The notes under the pieces are model-generated. The model did not search any database and was not told the DNA's origin. It saw only the letters and a program-made list of their open reading frames with translations. From CASICS01 sp045564455 (lineage in GTDB: Bacteria; Pseudomonadota; Gammaproteobacteria; Magnimaribacterales; AG-339-G14): a stretch of 64,000 nt of DNA. Shown here in pieces: positions 31,763 through 40,499 of the stretch. The stretch covers positions 62,001-126,000 of the forward strand of contig JBJLHG010000002.1 in the NCBI GenBank assembly GCA_045564455.1. The letters run 5' to 3'. How positions within the stretch are numbered: the first letter of the stretch is position 1; the number at the start of each line of letters is the position of its first letter. The translations under genes were made by a program, and so were the position numbers.

Positions 31763-32983
31763 TTAAGCTTTTACTAAAACAATTTTTAAATACTTATGTT
31801 TACCAACTTGATAAGTACTTTTTGATCCTGTTTTAACTGAATGATTCTCATCTACAATCCTTTCTCCATCGACTTTTACCGCTAATTGTTTAATCATTCT
31901 TCTAGCTTCTGATTTACTGTTGCACAACTTATCTTCACCTAAATCAGATTGCGCCAATAAATCAATTAATAATAAATTATTTTGAGATATTTTTAATTCA
32001 ACTTCTTTTATTTCTGAAGGAATATTTTTTTTACTAAATCTACTTTTAAATTCATTCATAGCTTCTTGAGATTTTTTAGCCCCATGGAACCTTTCTACAA
32101 TTTCCAAGCTCAATAAATATTTAATATTCATGGGATTTTCACCTTCATCTAGGGTTTTCTTTAAATTCTTAATTTCTTTATTTGTTTTAAAGCTTAACAA
32201 ATCGAAATATTTCCACATTAGATCATCAGATATTGACATCAACTTTCCAAACATCGAATTTGAATCTTCTTTTAATCCAATATAGTTATTTAAAGATTTA
32301 GACATTTTTTTTACACCATCCAAGCCCTCCAAGATAGGAACAGTCATTACTATTTGCTCCTTCATACCTTTTAACCGCTGAATATCTCTACCTACCAACA
32401 AGTTAAACTTTTGGTCTGTTCCTCCAAGTTCTATATCTGCAGATAAGGCAAATGAGTCATACCCCTGAACTAATGGGTATAAAAATTCATGGATTGATAT
32501 TGGTTTATTAGCTTTGAATCTTTTACTAAAATCATCTCTTTCCAGCATTCTTGCAACTGTCATAGAAGATGCCAGTGAAATAAGATCTCCTGGCTTCATT
32601 TTATTGAACCATGAAGAGTTATATTCTATTTTTGTTTTTCGTGAATCTAATATTTTAAATACTTGATCAGAATACGTTTTAGCATTTTTTTTGAGTTGAG
32701 CTTCAGAAACAGTTGGTCTTGTTTCATTTACTCCAGATGGATCGCCTATCATTCCAGTAAAGTCTCCAATCAAAAAAACGATTTTATGCCCTAAATCTTG
32801 AAACTGTTTTAACTTATTGATTAGCACTGTATGACCAAGATGCAGATCGGCAGAAGTTGGATCAAAGCCTGCTTTTATAGTTAATTTTTTTTTACTTTTT
32901 AAAAGAGCGAAAAAGTCTTTTTCCGGAATTATCTCCTCTACGCCTCTTTTAAGAATTTCTATACTTTCTTTATCTGTCATCAT
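31763..32983 (-). CDS. tyrS: tyrosyl-tRNA synthetase
   Basis: A 406-residue class Ic synthetase that charges tRNA-Tyr. The HIGH element is HLGH (48-51), the KMSKS loop is KMSKS (226-230), and the C-terminal S4-like domain is seen in NSKSEARRMIKQLAVKVDGE. Lysine-rich KAGFDPTSADLHLGH marks the Pseudomonas/Haemophilus type. The gene ends only nine bases before the rRNA -35 region, so it lies just upstream of the rRNA promoter. Neighbouring M23 peptidase, anmK and erpA follow the Pseudomonas order. It is divergent from the M23 gene with 71 bases between. Confidence 0.96.
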   Translation of the reverse strand: MMTDKESIEILKRGVEEIIPEKDFFALLKSKKKLTIKAGFDPTSADLHLGHTVLINKLKQFQDLGHKIVFLIGDFTGMIGDPSGVNETRPTVSEAQLKKNAKTYSDQVFKILDSRKTKIEYNSSWFNKMKPGDLISLASSMTVARMLERDDFSKRFKANKPISIHEFLYPLVQGYDSFALSADIELGGTDQKFNLLVGRDIQRLKGMKEQIVMTVPILEGLDGVKKMSKSLNNYIGLKEDSNSMFGKLMSISDDLMWKYFDLLSFKTNKEIKNLKKTLDEGENPMNIKYLLSLEIVERFHGAKKSQEAMNEFKSRFSKKNIPSEIKEVELKISQNNLLLIDLLAQSDLGEDKLCNSKSEARRMIKQLAVKVDGERIVDENHSVKTGSKSTYQVGKHKYLKIVLVKA

Positions 32984-33054
32984 TATCGATAATACAATTT
33001 ATTTAAGAAATTTTTGAACTAGATTAACATTTAAAACATATCAAGAAATCAATA

Positions 33055-34347
33055 ATGAGAATTATTTTGTTTGAAATTAGATATTACTTAGCATTTTTAA
33101 TAGTGACTTCGTCTTTATTTCTTGGTGCAGTTTTTAATCCGCTTGATAGCAAAAATATTCAGGAAGATATTCCTCGAAACGAGGTTATAAGATCGAAAAT
33201 AGATCTCGATAATTTATCAAAAATTAAAAACATCGATAACGAATCATCAAATAGAACTCATTTAATTTTTATAGAAAAAAATAACACTCTTATCTCCTTG
33301 CTTAATAGCGCCGGTTTATCAAATAAACATATTAAGGCTCTGATAAAGGCAAAGGGATCAGAAAAAATGGCAAATATTAGAGAAGGCGACATTCTAGAAG
33401 TTGAAATAACTAGAGATCAAATTCCAAAAAGTATCTTTCTTTCCTCTAACGGTTTGAATGGTTTAGAAGCTAAATTTAAAGATGGTTTTTTTAAAATTAA
33501 AAAATCTTATCGAGAGCCAGAAGTTTTAGAAAGATTTGCATCTGTTTCCATTCAAGACTCTTTATATCAATCTGCATTATCAGCAGGAATTCCTGATAGC
33601 GTAATAATGGACTTAGTTTATATATTTGGATGGGATGTAGATTTTATCTTTGATATTAGACCTGGAGATTCATTCGATATTCTGTATGAAGAATATTTTT
33701 GGAAAGGAAATAAAATTAAAAATGGCGATATAAAATCTGCAAGATTCAAAAGAGGAAAAAAAGTTTATACGGCGGTTAGATATTTTTTGAAAGACGGCAG
33801 TAAAGAATATTTTTCTACTAGAGGAAAAAATGTGGAAAAAGCTTTTCTAAGGTCTCCCGTAGAGTTTAGTTATATAAGCTCAAAATATAATTTGAAAAGA
33901 AAGCATCCAATACTAAATAGAATAAAAGCTCATACTGGAGTTGATTATGCCGCTCCAACAGGAACGCCAGTTAGAGCTACTGGCTCAGGAACGATATCCT
34001 TTAGAGGCAATAATGGAGGTTATGGAAAACTTATTGAAATAAAGCATTCAGAAGATTATTCAACTAGATATGCACATTTATCTAGATACAAAAAAGGAAT
34101 CCAAGTAGGAAGCAAAGTAAAACAAGGAGAAGTGATTGGTTACGTGGGTAGGACTGGTAGAGCAACTGGGCCTCACTTGCATTATGAATTCAGAGTTAAT
34201 GGAATGCATACAAATCCTTTAACTGTGAAACTCCCTGTTGCCAAACCTATCAATGAATTAGAAAAAGATTCTTTTTTTAAGACTGCTATAAATGCTATGA
34301 ACAAAATGGATGACTTTTATTTAATGCTCTATGCTGGATCAGATTAA
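33055..34347 (+). CDS. M23-family murein endopeptidase (MepM-like)
   Basis: A 430-residue envelope protein. Residues 9-27 form an N-terminal membrane segment, 70-120 a LysM/OapA-like region, and 285-385 the M23 zinc peptidase. Zinc ligands are H293 and D297 (HTGVD), and the HLH motif supplies H374/H376; H341 is also conserved. It probably cuts cross-links in peptidoglycan in the periplasm. anmK starts with its GTG immediately after the TAA. The tyrS-M23-anmK-erpA order is the one seen in Pseudomonas (PA0668-PA0665). Confidence 0.9.
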   Translation: MRIILFEIRYYLAFLIVTSSLFLGAVFNPLDSKNIQEDIPRNEVIRSKIDLDNLSKIKNIDNESSNRTHLIFIEKNNTLISLLNSAGLSNKHIKALIKAKGSEKMANIREGDILEVEITRDQIPKSIFLSSNGLNGLEAKFKDGFFKIKKSYREPEVLERFASVSIQDSLYQSALSAGIPDSVIMDLVYIFGWDVDFIFDIRPGDSFDILYEEYFWKGNKIKNGDIKSARFKRGKKVYTAVRYFLKDGSKEYFSTRGKNVEKAFLRSPVEFSYISSKYNLKRKHPILNRIKAHTGVDYAAPTGTPVRATGSGTISFRGNNGGYGKLIEIKHSEDYSTRYAHLSRYKKGIQVGSKVKQGEVIGYVGRTGRATGPHLHYEFRVNGMHTNPLTVKLPVAKPINELEKDSFFKTAINAMNKMDDFYLMLYAGSD

Positions 34348-35475
34348 GTGAAATATAAAAATTTATATATAGGCACTCTTTCTGGAACAAGCGCAGACTC
34401 AATAGATGCTGCTTTGATAGAAATCAAAGAAACTATAAAAGTCATAAACTCTGCTTCACTAAAGTTACCTAATAAAATAAAAAAACAAATTTTAAACCTA
34501 GCTAATGAAAAAAAGAATTTGAAAAAATATCCTTCTAAGGATTTATTAAATTTAGATAAAGAATTTGCTTTGTTAAATTCAAAATTAATCAATCGACTGA
34601 TAAGCAAGAATGAATCTCTTAGACAAGCTATAAAAGCTATTGGATCTCACGGGCAAACTATTCAACACTTTCCGTTTGCAAAAAATCCTTACACTTTACA
34701 AGTAGGTAATCCGAAAATAATTTCTGAATCCACAAAGATTAAAACTATCGCTAATTTTCGAGAAGCTAATATTAAATGTGGTGGAATAGGCGCCCCATTA
34801 ACGCCAGCATTCCATAAAACATTTTTTTATTCAAAAAAAGAAAATAGAGTAATAATTAACATTGGTGGAATTACAAATATTACTAGATTGATTCCAGATT
34901 TACCTATTATTGGATGGGATTCGGGGCCAGGAAACTGTTTAATTGATCAATGTGTTCAGTATTTTTCTAACAATGAGAAACAATTTGATAAAAATGGAGA
35001 GCTTGGCCAAAGAGGAAATAATATCTTATTAGAAAAGGCAATATCTCATGTACTCTCAAAAAAATATTTCAAAGAAAACCTTCCTAAAAGTCAAAGTATA
35101 ATCAATTTTAATTTTCTTGATCTTTACAAGAAGTTTGATCCTTCTAAAAACATATCAAAAGAAGATTGGATTTCTGCGGTTACGGAAATTACTGCCAGAA
35201 GCATAGTTAACGATTTAAATAAATTTTGTAATTTAAAAAATCTTGAGATCTATTTCTGTGGCGGGGGAAGTAAAAATAATTATTTAATATCAAGAATAAA
35301 AAGTCAGATAAATCAAAACTGGAAAGTGATGAATACAATGAAACTAGGATTAAATCCTATGCTTGTAGAAGCTTGCACCTTTGCATGGTTAGGCAAAATG
35401 AGATTAGAGAATAAAAAAATTGACCTTGAAAACTCGACTGGAGCTAAACCTTCAAAATTAGGAGAGATATATTAA
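34348..35475 (+). CDS. anmK: anhydro-N-acetylmuramic acid kinase
   Basis: A 375-residue ASKHA kinase that opens and phosphorylates anhydro-MurNAc to MurNAc-6-phosphate in cell-wall recycling. The N-terminus has GTLSGTSADSIDAALIE, the ATP loop GGITNITRL and GWDSGPGNCLID follow, and FCGGGSKN is in the second half. GTG is the start and abuts the M23 gene's stop. Its TAA overlaps erpA's stop on the other strand through TTAA. Length matches E. coli AnmK (369). It fits with the neighbouring peptidase and the distant mpl gene. Confidence 0.95.
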   Translation: MKYKNLYIGTLSGTSADSIDAALIEIKETIKVINSASLKLPNKIKKQILNLANEKKNLKKYPSKDLLNLDKEFALLNSKLINRLISKNESLRQAIKAIGSHGQTIQHFPFAKNPYTLQVGNPKIISESTKIKTIANFREANIKCGGIGAPLTPAFHKTFFYSKKENRVIINIGGITNITRLIPDLPIIGWDSGPGNCLIDQCVQYFSNNEKQFDKNGELGQRGNNILLEKAISHVLSKKYFKENLPKSQSIINFNFLDLYKKFDPSKNISKEDWISAVTEITARSIVNDLNKFCNLKNLEIYFCGGGSKNNYLISRIKSQINQNWKVMNTMKLGLNPMLVEACTFAWLGKMRLENKKIDLENSTGAKPSKLGEIY

Positions 35476-35819
35476 ATTGAAAAAGACGAGCCACAACCAC
35501 ACGTAGTAACAGCATTTGGATTTTCTATAATAAATTTGGAACCTTCTAAATCCTCTTTATAATCAAGAGTTGAGCCAAAAATATATTGCAAACTTAAAGA
35601 GTCAACAACTATAGATACGTTTGATTTTTCAAGTTTTGTATCCTCTTCATCTAAATCAGAATCTAGTTTAAAGCCGTATTGAAAGCCAGAGCATCCACCG
35701 CCAGTCACAAAAACTCTTAAAGACAAATCATCTTCTGGCTCTTTTTTAATTAAAGCCTTAATTTTATTCAAGGCTTGTTCAGATACTTTCAACTCTTCTG
35801 GAATGTATTTTTCTACCAT
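35472..35819 (-). CDS. erpA: iron-sulfur cluster insertion protein ErpA
   Basis: A 115-residue A-type Fe-S carrier that hands clusters to target proteins such as IspG/IspH. The three conserved cysteines are C43 (TGGGCSGF), C107 and C109 (TCGCGSS). The length and the anmK-erpA-argC linkage identify ErpA rather than IscA. Stop codons of this gene and anmK share the four bases TTAA. argC lies one base upstream. Confidence 0.93.
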   Translation of the reverse strand: MVEKYIPEELKVSEQALNKIKALIKKEPEDDLSLRVFVTGGGCSGFQYGFKLDSDLDEEDTKLEKSNVSIVVDSLSLQYIFGSTLDYKEDLEGSKFIIENPNAVTTCGCGSSFSI

Positions 35820-35820
35820 A

Positions 35821-36849
35821 TTAAATCGACCCTAGTAAATTATATTCCTCTTTTTCGTTAATCATCAAATTTAAACATTGTATAGCTTGCCCAGCAGCAC
35901 CTTTAATCAAATTATCAATAGCAACGTGTATTACAATGGATTCCATATTTTTAAAAATAGAAATATCACAATAATTAGTATTTTGTACCTTTTTTATTTC
36001 TGGAATGGTACCTTTTTCTAAAATTCTAACAAAAGATTTGTCTTTATAGAAATTTTTATAAAGTTTTGTTATGTCTTCGACAGATTCAACCAAGTCAACA
36101 TAAGCAGTAATATATTCTCCTCTAAAAGTTGGTATTAAATGTGGGGTAAAAATTATCTCTGAAGAAATACCAAAATTATCTTTCAAAAAAGATTTAATTT
36201 CTGGTTGATGTCTATGCTTTTCTGGAGAGTAAGCTTTAAAATTATTTTCTATCTCATCTCTCAAAGACTCTTCTACGGCATTTCTCCCTGCTCCGCTGAT
36301 ACCTGATTTAACATCAAGGATAATCTTAGACTGAGGTTTTATATATTTTGCAATCGGTATAAGGCCAAGTAAAGAAGCTGTTGGATAACATCCAGGAACA
36401 GCAATGAGGCTGGATTCTTTAATTTTTATTGCGTTAAATTCAGGTAACCCATAAGTTGAAGAACTTAATAATTCTGGACCTTTGTGATCGCTTTCGTATG
36501 TCTCTTTCCATAGCTTAGGATCTGCGAAACGAAAATCTGCTGATAAATCTATAACTTTTATTCCTTTAGATATTAGGTAAGGAATATAATTCATTGAAAA
36601 GTTATGTTTGGTAGCAAAAAAAATAATATCTAAGTCATATTTATCAAGATTTTTTATGTCTTCCAATTTTAAATTAGAAATATTTAAATAAGGCTTAATT
36701 ACATCGAATAAAAATTCATTTTTTCTATTAAATGAAGAGACAAAACAGATGTTCACTTTGTCATGAGAATCTAAAATAGATAAAAGTTCTTCACCAACAT
36801 ATCCAGTTGCTCCGACTATTCCTATATTTTTTTTAACTATTTTTTCCAT
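35821..36849 (-). CDS. argC: N-acetyl-gamma-glutamyl-phosphate reductase
   Basis: A 342-residue NADPH-dependent reductase, step three of arginine synthesis. The Rossmann loop is GIVGATGYVGEELL (10-23), the catalytic Cys is C154 in VPGCYPTAS, and the PEKHRHQPEI histidine segment is part of the active site. Length agrees with the type 1 enzyme. It shares the minus strand with erpA one base after its stop. The divergent thiD start is 43 bases away. Confidence 0.96.
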   Translation of the reverse strand: MEKIVKKNIGIVGATGYVGEELLSILDSHDKVNICFVSSFNRKNEFLFDVIKPYLNISNLKLEDIKNLDKYDLDIIFFATKHNFSMNYIPYLISKGIKVIDLSADFRFADPKLWKETYESDHKGPELLSSSTYGLPEFNAIKIKESSLIAVPGCYPTASLLGLIPIAKYIKPQSKIILDVKSGISGAGRNAVEESLRDEIENNFKAYSPEKHRHQPEIKSFLKDNFGISSEIIFTPHLIPTFRGEYITAYVDLVESVEDITKLYKNFYKDKSFVRILEKGTIPEIKKVQNTNYCDISIFKNMESIVIHVAIDNLIKGAAGQAIQCLNLMINEKEEYNLLGSI

Positions 36850-36892
36850 TTTTAAAGGTTTTTGTAAACTGCAGCATTATACTTAAGCACAA

Positions 36893-37654
36893 ATGAATAA
36901 AAAGAAAGTTATTTTATCTATATCAGCTCATGATCCCACTGGTGGGGCTGGGTTGCAATCTGATATTTTGACATCAAGTTTATATAATCATCATTGTGTT
37001 TCCGCTCTGACAGGTCAGACAGTGCAAACAACAAAAAAGTTGTTAAAAAAATCCTCTAATGAACCAGATATTTTTTTAAAAAATTTAAAATATCTATCTA
37101 AAGATTTTAAGATAGACGGAATCAAAGTTGGAGCTTTGTGGTCTCCCGAGATAAACAGAGCATTGATTAAGTTTTTAAAAAAAATTGATGTGCCTATCGT
37201 GATAGATACAATTGTATCTGCAGGTGGCGGTGGAAATTTTATTTTAAAAAAGAATCTTAGTGGCTTTGTAAAAAATTTATATCCTTTGGCCAATTTAATC
37301 ACACCTAATAATCATGAGTTAAAGGCTATTTCAGGTTGCAAATCGGCAGATAAAGCTATAAAAAAACTACTCGAATTAAATATAAATAAAGTTTACTTAA
37401 CAGGAAATATTCATGGCGGAGAAGTTATTAACTATTTGTATATAAATGGAGAGAAAAAATTAGAAACCAAGTCAAATTTTCTCAACAAAGAGGTTCATGG
37501 CACAGGTTGTGCTTTATCTACTTCTATTCTTTGTAATCTAGTAAATGGATCATCTTTAGAGAAAGCATGTATTGAGTCTCACAAACTTTTATATGGATTA
37601 GTTCAAAACTCCACTAAAACTTCTGGCCAAAATATTATTGATTTCAGTACATGA
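36893..37654 (+). CDS. thiD: hydroxymethylpyrimidine/phosphomethylpyrimidine kinase
   Basis: A 253-residue ribokinase-fold enzyme that phosphorylates HMP and HMP-P for thiamine synthesis. It begins with SAHDPTGGAGLQSDI, the family's substrate loop, and ends with HGTGCALSTSI, the anion hole and catalytic segment. It overlaps thiE by four bases (ATGA), so the pair is coupled. thiC (62490 to the edge) makes its substrate. The 43-base upstream gap is too short for a TPP riboswitch. Confidence 0.93.
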   Translation: MNKKKVILSISAHDPTGGAGLQSDILTSSLYNHHCVSALTGQTVQTTKKLLKKSSNEPDIFLKNLKYLSKDFKIDGIKVGALWSPEINRALIKFLKKIDVPIVIDTIVSAGGGGNFILKKNLSGFVKNLYPLANLITPNNHELKAISGCKSADKAIKKLLELNINKVYLTGNIHGGEVINYLYINGEKKLETKSNFLNKEVHGTGCALSTSILCNLVNGSSLEKACIESHKLLYGLVQNSTKTSGQNIIDFST

Positions 37655-38277
37655 ATGGTATTTATGCAATTACGCCTCCTTCAAAGAATATCAATATTAT
37701 TCTTGAAGAAACAAAAAGATTATTAGATGAAGGAGTTCTAATCTTTCAATATCGAGAAAAAAATATCAAGCCTATAGAAATTGCTGAAAATGCTTTTAAA
37801 CTTTTAGAGCTTATTAAAAAAAATAATGGCACCTTAATAATTAATGATAGCCCTCAAATTGCAATGGAAATTGGAGCTGATGGTTTTCATTTGGGACAAG
37901 AAGATTATTCAAATAATAAAATGCAAAAGTTTTTGAAAGAACATCAGGAAACTTTAAATCAAGACTATATCAAAGGAATTTCATGCAAATGGGACCTAGA
38001 ATTTATTTCAAATCTACCTGAAGACATAATTATATGGGACTATATTGCAGTCGGAGCTTTTTATAGTTCCTCTACTAAAAAAAATGCACTAGTAAAAGAA
38101 ACTGTAGATAGAAAAAAGCCCTTTAGTTTATCTAGCAAACATATCGTTGCGATTGGCGGAATAGACCATTTAAACTTTAAAGAAGTTTTGTCTATAGGAT
38201 ATGAGACAATAGCTATGTCAAGTGGAGTTTTTTTCAATCAAAACTCTTACAGAATTTTAAATTACTTCAAGGAATAA
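37651..38277 (+). CDS. thiE: thiamine-phosphate synthase
   Basis: A 208-residue TIM-barrel enzyme joining HMP-PP and thiazole phosphate. The N-terminal ITPP, QYREKNI, the diphosphate loop INDSPQIAMEIGADGFHLGQED (in two parts INDSP and GADGFHLGQED) and the C-terminal VAIGGIDHLN are standard. Its ATG lies in the thiD stop (ATGA). A PfkB kinase gene follows three bases later. No thiazole genes (thiG/S/H) are seen here. Confidence 0.92.
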   Translation: MNGIYAITPPSKNINIILEETKRLLDEGVLIFQYREKNIKPIEIAENAFKLLELIKKNNGTLIINDSPQIAMEIGADGFHLGQEDYSNNKMQKFLKEHQETLNQDYIKGISCKWDLEFISNLPEDIIIWDYIAVGAFYSSSTKKNALVKETVDRKKPFSLSSKHIVAIGGIDHLNFKEVLSIGYETIAMSSGVFFNQNSYRILNYFKE

Positions 38278-38280
38278 CTC

Positions 38281-39279
38281 ATGAAAAAGTTTAATTTGTT
38301 AGGTGTTGGAGCTGCATTAATTGATATGCAATTTTCTGTAGAAGATTCACTCTTAGCAGAATTAGATCTGCAAAAAGGCACTATGGATTTAAAAGATTCA
38401 GAAAATCAAAACTATACTTTTAAAAAATTAAATAAAAAATATGGTGAAAGTGTAAATGCTTGTGGAGGCTCAGCAACTAATACGATTTATGCTGCCTCGA
38501 TATTAGGTTCTAAATGTAGCTTCATAGGGAAAGTAGCAAATGATATGAATGGAAATCTATATGTTGATAATCTCAATAATGCTGGAATAAAAAATAATTG
38601 CATCTCGAACGAAGATGGAATTTCAGGAAGTTGCATAATCATGGTTAGTCCAGATGCTGAAAGAACCATGAGCACTTTTTTGGGAATAAGCTCTCAACTG
38701 AATGAGCTTGATATCAGTGAAGAAATGGTTTCAGAAACTCAAATTGTATATTTGGAAGGATATTTGGTTACATCTGATTGTTGCAATGAAGCTGGAAACA
38801 AAATAATTAAACTGGCTAAATTAAACAATACTAAAATAGCCATTAGCCTTTCAGATCCAAACATAGTAAGTGCTTTCAAGGAAAGATTAGAGGTTTGGAT
38901 GAAAGAAAAAATAGACTATCTATTTTGTAATGAAGAGGAGGCAAAAACATTCGCATCTACTAATGATTTGAGTCAAGCAAAAGAAGAATTAATAAAATAT
39001 TCTAAAACTGTTTTCATCACTGAAGGAAGCAATGGTGCAACAATAGTTACAGCCGACTTGGATATTAAAATAAAAGGTTTTAAAGCTAAAGCTATAGATA
39101 CCAATGGAGCTGGAGATATGTTTGCGGGCGCAACTTTAAATCAATTAATCAAGGGTGAAAGTTGTCAAAAAGCTGCTGAGTTTGGATGCTACTTAGCTTC
39201 AAAGGGAGTAGAAAATTACGGTCCAAGGCTCTCAGATGAGGAATATAAAAAATTTCAATTATTATTTGCTGAAATATAA
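38281..39279 (+). CDS. PfkB-family carbohydrate/nucleoside kinase
   Basis: A 332-residue ribokinase-like enzyme. The N-terminal CGGSATNTIYAASILG (61-76) and the C-terminal signature DTNGAGDMFAGA with the base D279 define the family. GSATNT rather than GGN suggests an adenosine- or ribonucleoside-kinase-like branch, but the substrate is not certain. It follows thiE by three bases on the same strand. ATP is the expected phosphate donor. Names like adenosine kinase would be tentative. Confidence 0.85.
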   Translation: MKKFNLLGVGAALIDMQFSVEDSLLAELDLQKGTMDLKDSENQNYTFKKLNKKYGESVNACGGSATNTIYAASILGSKCSFIGKVANDMNGNLYVDNLNNAGIKNNCISNEDGISGSCIIMVSPDAERTMSTFLGISSQLNELDISEEMVSETQIVYLEGYLVTSDCCNEAGNKIIKLAKLNNTKIAISLSDPNIVSAFKERLEVWMKEKIDYLFCNEEEAKTFASTNDLSQAKEELIKYSKTVFITEGSNGATIVTADLDIKIKGFKAKAIDTNGAGDMFAGATLNQLIKGESCQKAAEFGCYLASKGVENYGPRLSDEEYKKFQLLFAEI

Positions 39280-39337
39280 AAAAATTCAGTAGCTACTTAT
39301 CTCTTCTTTTGATAAATTGCCTTTCTCAAATATTTTT

Positions 39338-40009
39338 ATGACTAATTCTAAGAAAAAAACAGCTGTTAAAAAAGCTCCAGCTAAGAAAGCTGCTGTTAAA
39401 AAAGCTCCAGCTAAGAAAGCTGCTGTTAAAAAAGCTCCAGCTAAGAAAGCTGCTGTTAAAAAAGCTCCAGCTAAGAAAGCTGCTGTTAAAAAAGCTCCAG
39501 CTAAGAAAGCTGCTGTTAAAAAAGCTCCAGCTAAGAAAGCTGCTGTTAAAAAAAGCACTGCTAAGTCTAAGATAATAAACCCTACAGATTTTGATTCGTT
39601 CGCAAAATCTTTTACCCCATACAAATCAACGAAGACTGAGAAATATATGAACAAGTCTCAGAAAAAACATTTTGTTAATATCTTAAATTCTTGGAAGTAT
39701 GCACTTGAATCTGAACAAGAAAAAACTGAAAAATTAATCCAACAAGATCAAAGCAACTTTCCTGACTCTCTGGACAGAGCATCTAAAGAAGAAGAATTTA
39801 TGCTTGAATTAAGAAAAAGAGATAGAGAAAGAAAATTAATATCAAAAATAGAACTTTCGCTTAAAGATATAGATGATGATCTCTATGGTTATTGCGAAAC
39901 GTGCGGAGTTGATATTGGAATTAAACGACTTGAAGCAAGGCCTACAGCGACTAAGTGCATAGATTGTAAGACTGTTGATGAAATTAAAGAAAAACAACAA
40001 TACGGTTAA
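39338..40009 (+). CDS. dksA: DksA transcription factor with N-terminal Lys/Ala/Pro repeats
   Basis: The part from about residue 90 is a standard DksA: DSLDRA with the acidic coiled-coil tip (D-x-x-D-x-A), a coiled coil ELRKRDRERKLISKIE, and a four-Cys zinc finger CETC...CIDC. DksA binds RNA polymerase with ppGpp and controls rRNA and amino-acid promoters. Before it lie six copies of a ten-residue unit AVKKAPAKKA, giving a basic, histone H1/AlgP-like tail absent from E. coli DksA. The ATG at 39338 is chosen over a TTG at 39317, since neither has a clear ribosome site. Length is 223 residues against 151 in E. coli. Confidence 0.93.
   Translation: MTNSKKKTAVKKAPAKKAAVKKAPAKKAAVKKAPAKKAAVKKAPAKKAAVKKAPAKKAAVKKAPAKKAAVKKSTAKSKIINPTDFDSFAKSFTPYKSTKTEKYMNKSQKKHFVNILNSWKYALESEQEKTEKLIQQDQSNFPDSLDRASKEEEFMLELRKRDRERKLISKIELSLKDIDDDLYGYCETCGVDIGIKRLEARPTATKCIDCKTVDEIKEKQQYG
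39362..39541 (+). repeat. six exact 30-base tandem repeats inside dksA
   Basis: Six head-to-tail units of 30 bases, each starting GCTGTTAAAAAAGC and ending GCTAAGAAAGCT, are identical also at third codon positions. A partial seventh unit follows. They encode the AVKKAPAKKA tail of DksA. Exact identity implies recent slippage or gene conversion, so copy number may vary between strains. No unique spacers separate them. Confidence 0.97.
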
Positions 40010-40025
40010 AAGCTAAACTCTCTAT

Positions 40026-40496
40026 ATGGTTAATAAAACTGTTAACGTTTTTTTAGGGCTAGGATCAAATCAAGGAAATAAAAGGAAAAATATAGATTTA
40101 TCTAAGATCTATATTACAAATATTCCAAATACAAAAATCCTAAACACCTCATCTATTTATGAGTCTGTTTTTTATGGTCATATAAAACAACCTACTTTCT
40201 TTAATCAAGTCGTTGAAGTCTCTACTCGTTTAAGTCCTGAATTACTTTTAATGAAATGTTTAGCCATAGAGAATAAAATGGGCCGATTAAGATCAAAGCA
40301 AGGAGGTTCTAGAAATATTGATATTGATATAATATTTTTTGGAGATAAAAAGATTTCTAAACCTAAATTAATAATTCCGCATCATGATTGGCAAAATAGA
40401 ATTTTTTTCATCGATCCTTTGATTGAATTAAATTGCTGTCACATCAAAAATAAATCGATAGAATTAAAAAAAGATAAAATTCATAAAATTATTTAA
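40026..40496 (+). CDS. folK: 2-amino-4-hydroxy-6-hydroxymethyldihydropteridine pyrophosphokinase
   Basis: A 156-residue HPPK that transfers pyrophosphate from ATP to the pterin in folate synthesis. The start FLGLGSNQGNKRKNI and the metal-binding GSRNIDIDIIFF are diagnostic. Length matches E. coli (159). It follows dksA by 16 bases and precedes acs by three. In E. coli gluQ and pcnB sit between dksA and folK; here they are missing. Confidence 0.93.
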   Translation: MVNKTVNVFLGLGSNQGNKRKNIDLSKIYITNIPNTKILNTSSIYESVFYGHIKQPTFFNQVVEVSTRLSPELLLMKCLAIENKMGRLRSKQGGSRNIDIDIIFFGDKKISKPKLIIPHHDWQNRIFFIDPLIELNCCHIKNKSIELKKDKIHKII

Positions 40497-40499
40497 GAC

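Noticed and set aside
36850..36892. TPP riboswitch before thiD-thiE
   Set aside because: The gap is 43 bases, too short for the aptamer, and no CTGAGA motif is there.
39362..39541. CRISPR-like appearance of six 30-base repeats
   Set aside because: There are no unique spacers, no palindromic repeat ends and no cas genes; the repeats are coding tandem units.
39286..39654. Open frame opposite the dksA repeats coding a hydrophobic AAFLAGAFLT repeat
   Set aside because: It is the antisense reading of the tandem repeat; its length comes from repeat composition and the DksA frame is plainly real.
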